The notes beneath the pieces are model-generated. The model saw only the letters and a program-made list of their open reading frames with translations, had not been told where the DNA came from and made no database searches. Shown piece by piece: positions 8,039-15,934 of a stretch of 64,000 nucleotides of DNA (positions within the stretch are counted from its first letter, which is position 1; each line of letters begins with the position of its first letter). Both the position numbers and the translations under genes were made by a program. The stretch spans positions 62,001 through 126,000 of the forward strand of contig CAYOWQ010000002.1 in assembly GCA_964407695.1 (NCBI GenBank), in the 5' to 3' direction. The DNA is from CAYOWQ01 sp964407695. Lineage in GTDB: Bacteria > Planctomycetota > Phycisphaerae > Phycisphaerales > SM1A02.

Positions 8039-8244
8039 AAGCGGGCCTTTTTCTCGCAACAGCGCTGCTCACGCCGGCGATCCTTGGATGCACTCACACG
8101 ATCAAGGTCGAACCGATCGAGGTCAAACCGATCTTCATTACGGTCGACGTTCGAGTGCGGCTTGAAGATGAGCTCGATGACTTCTTCGATTATCAGGGCG
8201 AGACCGCTCCTTCGTCCGCAACGCAGCCGGAGAACAACTCATGA
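8035..8244 (+). CDS. ynbE: YnbE-like small outer-membrane lipoprotein
   Basis: A 69-residue protein with a lipoprotein signal peptide ending at a lipobox (ILGC, Cys near residue 19). The mature part is a beta-rich strand (T-I-K-V-E-P-I-E-V-K-P-I-F-I-T-V-D-V-R-V) followed by an acidic tail, matching the compact design of E. coli YnbE, which pairs with the end of YdbH at the outer membrane. Overlaps by ATGA with both neighbours show tight coupling. Identity is supported by position between YdbH-like and YdbL-like genes more than by sequence, given the small size. Confidence 0.85.
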   Translation: MKAGLFLATALLTPAILGCTHTIKVEPIEVKPIFITVDVRVRLEDELDDFFDYQGETAPSSATQPENNS

Positions 8245-8933
8245 AATCGACCATCGTGCGTGTTGTCATCTCGTTGACCATGGTGCTGGGAATCACCATG
8301 CCGCTCTCGGCCCAAACGAAGGACGAGTTGCAGGCCCGGTTCAAAACCCGCGATTCCACTCTGATCAGATTGAGGTCGGAGGGAAAGATCGGCGAGTCTT
8401 ATGACGGGTTCGTGGCGGTGAGACACGAATTTGAATCACAGGCGGACGTGCGGGCATTTATCGAAGCGGAGAACTCTGATCGTCGAGCCCTGTATGGATT
8501 GCTCGCCCGGGAACAGACCGAAGCCGGTGGCGGCAAGAACTCCGTCACACCCGAGATGGTCGGTGCGGTCAACGCCGCCCGGAATGTCCGCAATGCCAAG
8601 CCCACCGATTGGCTGCTCATGGCGCCGGAAACCTGGATTCAGAAGAAGGATGAGAATCGATATCGAGCCGTCGAAAAACTGAAGCGCGATGGAAAGGTCG
8701 GCGAAACAGCGTCCGGGTATCTGGAGGCGGTTCGCGCCGAATACCTCGAGGTTGAGTCGATCAAGCGTGTGATCACCGACGAAAACCGATTCCGCAAGGA
8801 ACAATATGAATCTCAGGCCAAGGTCGACAGGACCACGGCCGAAAAGGCGGCCAGCAAGCGCGGCGAGGAACTCGTCAGACGGGCACCGGCGGGTGATTAC
8901 GTCAAGGATGCCTCAGGCTGGCGCAAGCAGTAG
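8241..8933 (+). CDS. ydbL: YdbL (DUF1318) family periplasmic protein with duplicated domain
   Basis: A 230-residue exported protein: signal peptide to about residue 24 (cut after PLSAQ), then two copies of a helical unit. Copy one is near residues 40-90 (LRSEGKIGESYDGFVAVR) and copy two near 140-195 (LKRDGKVGETASGYLEAVR), each followed by a V-x-x-x-I-x-x-E-N-x-x-R-x-x-x-Y segment. The family end motif R-A-P-A-G-D-Y-V-K-D-A-S-G-W appears once at the C-terminus. E. coli YdbL is about half this length with a single unit. YdbL is thought to act as a chaperone for YnbE-YdbH assembly; the duplication here is a departure from that form. Confidence 0.85.
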   Translation: MKSTIVRVVISLTMVLGITMPLSAQTKDELQARFKTRDSTLIRLRSEGKIGESYDGFVAVRHEFESQADVRAFIEAENSDRRALYGLLAREQTEAGGGKNSVTPEMVGAVNAARNVRNAKPTDWLLMAPETWIQKKDENRYRAVEKLKRDGKVGETASGYLEAVRAEYLEVESIKRVITDENRFRKEQYESQAKVDRTTAEKAASKRGEELVRRAPAGDYVKDASGWRKQ

Positions 8934-8941
8934 GGGCACCA

Positions 8942-9598
8942 TCAACTTCGAGTGTGCCGCACGACGTTGCCCTCCACCAGGAAGATAACTTCTCCGGCAA
9001 TGGCGGCGGAGACGTCGGCAATCCGCTCGAAGCGCTGGGCGATCGAGAGAACCTCGATGGCCGCGTCCATGTTCTCGACGTCTCGCGGAATTTCTGATCG
9101 ACACCACGCGAACACCTCGCGATTGAGGTCGTCAATTCGATCGTCGGACCGGCGAACCTGACGGCAAAGTGAGGCGTCTTCGTTTGACAGAGCCGCCAGG
9201 GCATCCGCGAGCATCTGCTGGGCGCCGGCCGCAAGTTCGAACAGCGTGTCGGGGAGGTCGATCGCGGGCATCATGGAAATATTCACGATGCGCTTGGCGA
9301 TGCCCCGGCAATAGTCGCCAATTCGCTCCAACTCGGAGTTGATTCGCATGACCGTGAGAACGAACCGCAGGTCGCCGGCGACCGGCTGGCCCAGCGCGAG
9401 AACGCGGAGACACTCCGAATCGATCTGAATCTCAATGTTGTCGATCTCGACATCAGCGGCCCTCACATCCCGTGCGACCGCGCTATCAAAGTGCTCAAGG
9501 GCTTCGATCACACGGCGGAGCCGCTGCTCGACCACAGCGCCCATGTTGAGAATCTCGCGGCGAAGATTCAATAATTCCTTGTGAAGGTCAATAGCCAA
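8942..9598 (-). CDS. phoU: Phosphate signalling complex protein PhoU
   Basis: The likely start is TTG 9598, which has GGAG six bases upstream; the frame stays open to 9637 but without a better signal. The 218-residue product has the two three-helix PhoU repeats with their E/D-x-x-x-D metal-cluster patterns (VMRINSELERIGDYCRGIAK and SIAQRFERIADVSAAIAGEV). PhoU links the PstSCAB transporter to control of the Pho two-component system and limits phosphate uptake. It is the last gene of the pst operon, 56 bases after pstB, and converges on ydbL with an 8-base gap. No phoR/phoB pair is in the window. Confidence 0.95.
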   Translation of the reverse strand: MAIDLHKELLNLRREILNMGAVVEQRLRRVIEALEHFDSAVARDVRAADVEIDNIEIQIDSECLRVLALGQPVAGDLRFVLTVMRINSELERIGDYCRGIAKRIVNISMMPAIDLPDTLFELAAGAQQMLADALAALSNEDASLCRQVRRSDDRIDDLNREVFAWCRSEIPRDVENMDAAIEVLSIAQRFERIADVSAAIAGEVIFLVEGNVVRHTRS

Positions 9599-9654
9599 TG
9601 CAATCTCCAATGGTGCGCAGTGGGCGCGACATCGCAATGTCGCCAGGGCTCACG

Positions 9655-10632
9655 TTACCCGAAGCGACCTGTTACGTAATCCTCCGTATCCTTGCAGCGG
9701 GGATTCTGGAATATTCTTTCAGTCGGTCCATATTCCACAAGCCGACCGAGATACATGAAGGCGGTGTAGTCGCTGACCCGTGAGGCCTGCTGCATGTTGT
9801 GGGTCACCACCATGACGGTGTAGTGGCCCCGCAACGAGGTCATCAGGTCTTCCACCTTGTTGGTCGCGATCGGATCGAGCGCTGAGCATGGCTCGTCCAT
9901 CAGAAGTATCTCCGGCCGGGTGGCAACCGCCCGAGCGATGCACAATCGCTGCTGCTGTCCGCCGGACAAGGCCAGCGCGCTCGAATTCAGCCGATCCTTG
10001 ACCTCGTCCCACAGCGCTGCCTCCCGGAGCGAGCGCTCGCAGACTTCATTCAGAACAGAGCGCCGACGCTCGCCGGCGATCCGAAGACCGTAGATCACGT
10101 TCTCAAAGATTGATTTCGGGAACGGATTCGACTTCTGAAAGACCATGCCGATGCGCTTTCGCAACCCGATCACATCGACGTGGCGGCCATAGATCTCCTC
10201 ATGGCCGAGAAACATCTGGCCTTCGACCCGGACATTGTCGATGAGGTCGTTGAGTCGATTCACGCTTCGGAGAAGGGTCGACTTTCCGCAGCCGGACGGG
10301 CCGATCATCGCCACGATCTTCCCCTTGGGAATGTTCATGGAGACGTCGTAGAGGGCGCGGCTGGCGCCGTAGTAAAGATTGAGTTTGGCGATCCTGAGGA
10401 CGTGCGGCGTATCGGAGAGCAATTCCGGATGAATGTGGGTCTTGAAATCGATGTTCTTTTCGATGGCCTTGAGGACCGAGGCCCCCTGCTCATCCGCAGA
10501 GACGAACTGCTGCGCTCGTTCCGCCAACATCGATTCTGGATTTCGAACAGAACCCGGGCGCGGAGTCGGTCCTTCGGTCATGGGCTTGTGTTCGGTCATT
10601 GAACCTGCTCTGGAGTCGGTGGGAACGGCCAT
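9655..10632 (-). CDS. pstB: Phosphate ABC transporter ATP-binding protein PstB
   Basis: A 325-residue ATPase, longer than the usual 250-270 because of an N-terminal extension of about 65 residues rich in Pro and Glu. Walker A is GPSGCGKST, the Q-loop lies in GMVFQKSNPFPKSIFENV, the signature is LSGGQQQRL, Walker B is ILLMDEPCSALDP and the switch His is in VVTHNMQQ. The N-P-F-P after the Q-loop is PstB-typical. The ATG at 10632 overlaps the pstA stop by one base (TGATG). It energises phosphate import through PstC and PstA at the inner membrane. Confidence 0.97.
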   Translation of the reverse strand: MAVPTDSRAGSMTEHKPMTEGPTPRPGSVRNPESMLAERAQQFVSADEQGASVLKAIEKNIDFKTHIHPELLSDTPHVLRIAKLNLYYGASRALYDVSMNIPKGKIVAMIGPSGCGKSTLLRSVNRLNDLIDNVRVEGQMFLGHEEIYGRHVDVIGLRKRIGMVFQKSNPFPKSIFENVIYGLRIAGERRRSVLNEVCERSLREAALWDEVKDRLNSSALALSGGQQQRLCIARAVATRPEILLMDEPCSALDPIATNKVEDLMTSLRGHYTVMVVTHNMQQASRVSDYTAFMYLGRLVEYGPTERIFQNPRCKDTEDYVTGRFG

Positions 10633-12293
10633 CAAAAGGCTCCAGTGGAAAAGCGCCGTCGAAGTCGTTCACGAATGAAGATGGCGCCGAGGTTCATGGA
10701 GACAACAAGCGTAATAAGCAGAAGCGTCGTGGCGAAGACAATCGGTCGAGCAGCCTCCGAATCCGGCGACTGGAACCCCACATCGTAGATGTGAAACCCG
10801 AGATGCATGAATTTTCGATCCAGGTGCAGGAAGGGAAACTGGCCGTCGATTGGGAGCGACGAGGCTTCCTTCATCATTCCTACCAGCATGAGCGGCGCGA
10901 CCTCACCAGCCCCGCGAGCCATGGCGAGAATCATGCCGGTCATGATTCCGGGTGCTGAGGCCGGCAGCACCACCCGCCAGATGGTCTGCCACTTGCTGGC
11001 CCCGCAGGCCAGCGAGCCCTCCCGCATTCCGCGGGAAACGGCGGCCATCGCCTCTTCCGACGCGATGATCACCACCGGCAGAGTCAGGAGCGCCAAGGTC
11101 AACGAAGCCCAGAAGATGCCGCCTGTTCCAAACGTCGGCTGATCGTAGATTTCCTGTGGAAAGAAGGCGCGATCGATCCAGGATCCCACGACGTACACAA
11201 AGAAACCCAGGCCAAACGCACCGAATACAATGCTGGGAACGCCGGCGAGATTGTTGATCGCAACCCGGACGATTCGAACGACAGGACCATCCTTGGAATA
11301 TTCGCGAAGGTAGATGGCCGCAATCACTCCAAATGGCGTCACGACGGCCGACAGCATGACGGTCATGACAAAGGTTCCGAAGATGGCCGGAAAGATGCCG
11401 CCCTCAGTATTGGCGTTCCGGGGATTCTCGCGTACGAACCTCCAGAGGTTGACGAAGAATCGCCCGACTCTCTGCACGAAGTTCATGTCGTTGGGCCGGA
11501 CGAAGTCAAGAATCTCTCCGACCGATACCAAATGCTCCTCGCCGGTCGCCAACCGGCAGACCAGCGATTGAGCGGCGAGCCGGCCTCGAAGGTCGGCCAC
11601 CTTGGTTGCCAGGACTTCGTATCTCTTCTCCAACTCTTGACTGCGAGCGTCAAGGGCCTGCACACTTGCAACATCTCCGTCGCGCGCGGCGTAGATTCGA
11701 TCAATCCGAATCGACCTGAGAACTGCATTGAGGCGCCCGATCTCGCCGCGATTGATGTCATCAATCTGGTCGCGAATCGATTCAGCCTCGTCGACAAATC
11801 GGCGCAGCTCGGTATCGAATTCCGGGGTTGATCCTTCAATGACGGCGCCATCGCTCCCCACGACTCGTACCGCCCGGCCAATCAATGGACCATGCTCCGC
11901 CCGCTCGACTCGCAGGAATCCATCCGGTCGCCCCACCGATGTCATGGCCGGCACGGGGACATACCGGAACGGCTGACCGTAGGCGTCCTTATTGGCAATG
12001 AAAATCTGCCATTCGAGGATCTCTTCGTCGGTCTCGGGATCTCGAATCGTCGACGGCCGCTGCTGGACAATCTCCCCGACCAGGACATCCGACGACCCGA
12101 TCCGAGCGGAACTGCCTTCAGCCAGGCGAATCTCGACGAGACGTTTGGGCCAGAAGGTTTCGAGACCCTTGATCACGATGACGCCGAGCAGCGCCATGAT
12201 CATCAGGAGCCCCAGTGCAAGCCCCATGCCGGTCAGCCAAACCATGGGTTCGCCTTGCCCAGTGCGGGATCGAGATGTCCTCGTGGCGCTCAT
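10632..12293 (-). CDS. pstA: Phosphate ABC transporter permease PstA (long form)
   Basis: A 553-residue permease, about twice E. coli PstA (296). After one N-terminal TM (about 18-42) comes an extracytoplasmic insertion to about residue 290 with a coiled-coil-like segment (LDARSQELEKRYEVLATKV). The permease core follows with about five TMs and the EAA-type loop (REGSLACGASKWQTIWRVVLP). Long PstA forms with such insertions are known, for example in pseudomonads. Start ATG 12293 lies 3 bases after the pstC stop, so the genes are transcribed and probably translated together. Confidence 0.95.
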   Translation of the reverse strand: MSATRTSRSRTGQGEPMVWLTGMGLALGLLMIMALLGVIVIKGLETFWPKRLVEIRLAEGSSARIGSSDVLVGEIVQQRPSTIRDPETDEEILEWQIFIANKDAYGQPFRYVPVPAMTSVGRPDGFLRVERAEHGPLIGRAVRVVGSDGAVIEGSTPEFDTELRRFVDEAESIRDQIDDINRGEIGRLNAVLRSIRIDRIYAARDGDVASVQALDARSQELEKRYEVLATKVADLRGRLAAQSLVCRLATGEEHLVSVGEILDFVRPNDMNFVQRVGRFFVNLWRFVRENPRNANTEGGIFPAIFGTFVMTVMLSAVVTPFGVIAAIYLREYSKDGPVVRIVRVAINNLAGVPSIVFGAFGLGFFVYVVGSWIDRAFFPQEIYDQPTFGTGGIFWASLTLALLTLPVVIIASEEAMAAVSRGMREGSLACGASKWQTIWRVVLPASAPGIMTGMILAMARGAGEVAPLMLVGMMKEASSLPIDGQFPFLHLDRKFMHLGFHIYDVGFQSPDSEAARPIVFATTLLLITLVVSMNLGAIFIRERLRRRFSTGAF

Positions 12294-12296
12294 GAA

Positions 12297-14615
12297 TTAT
12301 GCCGTTCGATACCGTCGCCGCAGATGCTGGCGAAGCACCTCAGCGGTTGTATTCACAACGAACGTCATCAGGAAGAGCAGCATGGCCCCAAGGAACAGCG
12401 AGCGAAAGAGCGTTCCCCCCTGACTGGCTTCCGGAAGCTCCGTGGCCAGATTCGCCGAGAGTGAGCGGAAGCCGCTGAAGATGTTGAAATCCATGATGGG
12501 TGTGTTCCCCGTGGCCATCAGCACGATCATGGTCTCGCCCACCGCCCGGCCCAGCCCCACCATCAGGGCGGAGAAGATGCCGGCCGATGCGGTCGGCAGA
12601 ACCACACGGACCGCCGTCTGCCAACGAGAAGCTCCCAGCGCCAAAGAACCGGAACGAAGATTCCCGGGCACGTTGGAGAGGGAATCCTCCGAGATCGTAA
12701 AGACAATCGGGATAACCGCGAACCCCATCATGAATCCCACGACCAGCGAGCTCTTCTGCTGGAAATCCGTTCCGGAGAACAGAAGCGGATGCTTCGCCGC
12801 AAATTGCGGCCACCAATATCGAAAATCAGCAATGGCATGGCCTGTGGACGGATCGGTGGCGACGAACAGCACCCGTTCCACCAGTGGCCCAAGGAACAGA
12901 CTCAGGAAGACGGCCCCGATCAAGAGCGCTGCCATGAAGAGGATGTCTCCACCCATGTGCATGCGCGCTCGAACCGCGGCCGGCAAGCGCGGCGCAACGA
13001 CACCTGCGAGCATCGCCGTGACAGGTACGAGTATGACCATGCACAGAATTGAAGGAATCCTGGTTTCGAGCAGAGGTGCGATGACGAGTGCACCCAGAAA
13101 CCCAAGGACGACCGATGGCAGCGACGCCATGATTTCCATGGTCGGCTTCACCACAGCGCGCACCTTCGGGTGCGCGAACTGAGAGGCATAGAGGGCGGCG
13201 GCAAGGGCAATCGGTACCGCGAACAACATGGCATACAACGTGCCCTTCAGCGTGCCGAAGATGAGGGGAATCATCGACAGCTTTGGCTCTGACTCATTGG
13301 AACCGCTGGACGACTGCCAGACATAGGCCGGCTCCGTGTACCCCTCGTACCAGAGCTTGCCGAAGTACGTCGACAGACCGGCCTCAGGATACGGATCATC
13401 AAGCGCGTAACGGCGGAGCGTGCTCTGTTGGTCGAGCACAACAAATTGGTCCCCCTTTTCGGAGAAGCACCCAAGCCAAGGTTTGTAGTCGACCTCTTCC
13501 TCCCATCGAACGGACTCTGTCGTCAGGTAACGAACGCTCAGAACCTGATCACTCGCCAGGAGGAACGTCTTGTTCAACCTGCTCGGAACCACGAATGCCG
13601 TAGTACCCGAAATGGGTTCAAGGTCCTTGGTGCGTCCAAACAGCCGCTGGCTGCCACCCTCCGGGACAAAGAGGCTGAAGACCCTGTTGTCGCCGGCGCG
13701 ATCCGCGACGATCAATGAGACATCGCCGAGGGAGAATTCCATCGCCTGAATGTGCTCATCGGGCTTGTCTTCAAATGGCTTGAAGCTCTGCCGCAGGCGG
13801 AACCCCGAGGCGTCACGATGCAGGTAGTAGATTGAGGACTCCGCCGTCGCCACCAGGATCGTCTCGCCGTCGGATGCAATCAGGAGCCGCACCGGTTTGC
13901 CCTGAACAAGCGAGGTCAGGTCATAGGTCTGATCGAGTTCGGTTTTCCCCGCTCCAAGCAATGATCGTTTCCGGACAAACCGCACGGCGTGTATCTCAAA
14001 ATCCTCTCCTCGCTGCTGAATGCATGCAGCCAGGATGCCTCGATCACTTTCCGCATACCCAACGTCGATACACGAAGCACCCTCAACTCCAACCCGGAGC
14101 CAAGGTTGAGCACGAAAGTCCGGAGAGACGACGGACTTGCCATCGACGAATGCCGCGGAGTAGTTCATCTCAACGATGGCGATCTGTCCGTGGTCGTTGC
14201 CAAGTGCAAGGCGACGGTCCGCAACGCTGTAGTGTGTCGCGGTGATGCGGCCGGCAACCTCCAGGCCGGGATCGACCGCCCTTGGAGGAGATTCGCCCGA
14301 GAGATCGATGACGGATATCCGTCCCTCGCCATCAACCAGGAACGGCATCGACCCGGCGTCGTCGACTCCCAGAATCCGGTAATCCCCCGTTGGAAGTGTT
14401 CGCGTTGCGACCTCCTCAACGTGCGCGCTTCGAAACAACGGAATGACTTGCCAGACGATAAAGACGAAGATTGCCAGAACGGCCGCAATGATCGCAACAC
14501 CCCCGCCGGTAATGACATACCCCATCGCGCGATCGACGATGAGCGTCAGGGGAGACGTATCGACCTTGCGGCCTCGACCGGCCTGAGAATGATCCTGCGT
14601 CTCATCGGCCGCCAT
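12297..14615 (-). CDS. pstC: Phosphate ABC transporter permease PstC (long form)
   Basis: A 772-residue permease against 319 in E. coli. One TM near residues 30-60 (ITGGGVAIIAAVLAIFVFIV) is followed by about 390 exported residues with repeated beta-strand and G-D-x/D-G patterns resembling a propeller (for example MPFLVDGEGRISVIDL). The permease core starts near 440 (LIFGTLKGTLYAMLFAVPIA), with the EAA loop LRSGSLALGASRWQTAVRVV. Start ATG 14615 is preferred to a TTG at 14636. The big exported domain is like that of long PstC in other Gram-negatives; its role is unclear, perhaps coupling to PstS or sensing. Confidence 0.94.
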   Translation of the reverse strand: MAADETQDHSQAGRGRKVDTSPLTLIVDRAMGYVITGGGVAIIAAVLAIFVFIVWQVIPLFRSAHVEEVATRTLPTGDYRILGVDDAGSMPFLVDGEGRISVIDLSGESPPRAVDPGLEVAGRITATHYSVADRRLALGNDHGQIAIVEMNYSAAFVDGKSVVSPDFRAQPWLRVGVEGASCIDVGYAESDRGILAACIQQRGEDFEIHAVRFVRKRSLLGAGKTELDQTYDLTSLVQGKPVRLLIASDGETILVATAESSIYYLHRDASGFRLRQSFKPFEDKPDEHIQAMEFSLGDVSLIVADRAGDNRVFSLFVPEGGSQRLFGRTKDLEPISGTTAFVVPSRLNKTFLLASDQVLSVRYLTTESVRWEEEVDYKPWLGCFSEKGDQFVVLDQQSTLRRYALDDPYPEAGLSTYFGKLWYEGYTEPAYVWQSSSGSNESEPKLSMIPLIFGTLKGTLYAMLFAVPIALAAALYASQFAHPKVRAVVKPTMEIMASLPSVVLGFLGALVIAPLLETRIPSILCMVILVPVTAMLAGVVAPRLPAAVRARMHMGGDILFMAALLIGAVFLSLFLGPLVERVLFVATDPSTGHAIADFRYWWPQFAAKHPLLFSGTDFQQKSSLVVGFMMGFAVIPIVFTISEDSLSNVPGNLRSGSLALGASRWQTAVRVVLPTASAGIFSALMVGLGRAVGETMIVLMATGNTPIMDFNIFSGFRSLSANLATELPEASQGGTLFRSLFLGAMLLFLMTFVVNTTAEVLRQHLRRRYRTA

Positions 14616-14708
14616 GGCGCAACCACAATCCCGCAAACTGGCCTGAAGGGCGCTGCACCATTCGCTGTGCCGGAACGCCCGACGGCTTAGGATCCGAACT
14701 GGTTCAAC

Positions 14709-15806
14709 TCACTCAATCGAGTGGACTGCCTCCGAACAAACCGAAGCGGGCAACGGAAAGTAATCGTCTTTTTCGACCAAGGCCTGCCCCTGCTTCGATT
14801 CTACAAACTTGATGAATTCACGGGTCAGGAGGTCGAGGGGCTGACCGGGCTTCTTGTTGACGTAGATAAAGAGGAACCGAGCCAAGGGATACTCGCCGCT
14901 GAGGCTGTTTTCGTAGGTCGGCTCAAATGGCACACCATCAGACCCGGCCAGGGGCAACGCTTTGACGCTCGACGTTAAGTAACCAATGCCGGAATAGCCG
15001 ATTCCGCCAAGATCTCCAGCGATGCTCTGGACGACCGCCGACGATCCGGGCTGCTCCTTGACGGTCGGCCGAAAATCGCCATTTCGCAGCGCGTGTTCCT
15101 TGAAATAGCCATAGGTTCCAGAAGCAGAGTTGCGGCCGTACATGGAAATGGGTCGGCCTGCCCAAGCCCCACTGAGGCCCACCTGTCCCCAACGTTCAAT
15201 CGGCGACCCTCCGTGCTTCATGGTGACGGAGAAGATCGAATCGAGCTGTTGGATGGAGAGATGTTCAACAGGGTTATCCTTGTGAACAAAGACAGCCAGT
15301 GCATCGATCGCGACCTTGATCTCCGTGGGCTTGTACCCGAATGCCTTCTCAAACTTATCGATCTCCTCCGGCTTCATGGGCCGACTCATCGGTCCGAGTT
15401 GAGCTGTTCCCTGGATCAATGCCGGCGGCGCGGTGCCGGAACCCTTGGTTTCGACTTGGGTCTGAACATTGGGGTAGATCTTCTTGAAGCCCTCGCACCA
15501 ATAGGTCATCAGGTTGCTGAGCGTGTCAGAGCCGACCGAGTTCAGGGTTCCCGATACACCGGAGACCGCGACATAGTCGGGCAACTCCTGATCGAGGTGG
15601 GACTTGGCCGAATTCGCACTCTTTGGAGCGGAAGTGTCGGAGTGGTTCTTCTGTGCTTCGTCCTCCGACGACGCAGTTGCCGCTTCAGCCGATTCCGGTC
15701 GAGACCCATTCGGCGACGCGCCGTCTGTGCCGGTAGAAGCAAGACAGACAGAGGAAACGGTCGCCACAATGGCGTGGGCGACCACGAATGTCACTCGACT
15801 GAACAA
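14709..15806 (-). CDS. pstS: Phosphate ABC transporter substrate-binding protein PstS
   Basis: The start is TTG 15806 with AAGGAG about 8 bases upstream. A signal peptide (FVVAHAIVATVSSVCLAS) is followed by a low-complexity linker (about 28-75) and the phosphate-binding domain: SVGSDTLSNLMTYW, TKGSGTAPPAL and RNSASGTYGYFKEH are the loops that hydrogen-bond phosphate in PstS proteins. The binding domain is close to E. coli PstS in size. It heads the pstSCAB-phoU operon; the 128 bases upstream hold a pair of direct repeats that may be control sites. Confidence 0.95.
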   Translation of the reverse strand: MFSRVTFVVAHAIVATVSSVCLASTGTDGASPNGSRPESAEAATASSEDEAQKNHSDTSAPKSANSAKSHLDQELPDYVAVSGVSGTLNSVGSDTLSNLMTYWCEGFKKIYPNVQTQVETKGSGTAPPALIQGTAQLGPMSRPMKPEEIDKFEKAFGYKPTEIKVAIDALAVFVHKDNPVEHLSIQQLDSIFSVTMKHGGSPIERWGQVGLSGAWAGRPISMYGRNSASGTYGYFKEHALRNGDFRPTVKEQPGSSAVVQSIAGDLGGIGYSGIGYLTSSVKALPLAGSDGVPFEPTYENSLSGEYPLARFLFIYVNKKPGQPLDLLTREFIKFVESKQGQALVEKDDYFPLPASVCSEAVHSIE

Positions 15807-15882
15807 TCCAAATCTCCTTTGTGCTCAAGCCCTGGCCACTCGGCCGCAGGACCACCTGCCGGTATGGTCATTGAAAAAGAAT

Positions 15883-15927
15883 AAGATTGCGCTAAGCAAT
15901 CGCACAAAGTTTGCGAAGTTACGCTAA
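15883..15927 (-). promoter_or_regulatory. Paired direct repeats upstream of pstS (possible Pho-type control region)
   Basis: Read on the minus strand, the motif TTAGCGYAAYYT occurs twice with start points 32 bases apart, about three helical turns, between the end of the dockerin protein gene and the pstS start. Such helically phased direct repeats are how PhoB-type regulators bind, but the bases do not match the E. coli Pho box, so the link is an inference. An AT-rich stretch (AATCTTATTCTTTTTC) follows towards pstS and may hold the promoter. Confidence 0.35.
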
Positions 15928-15934
15928 CAAAACG

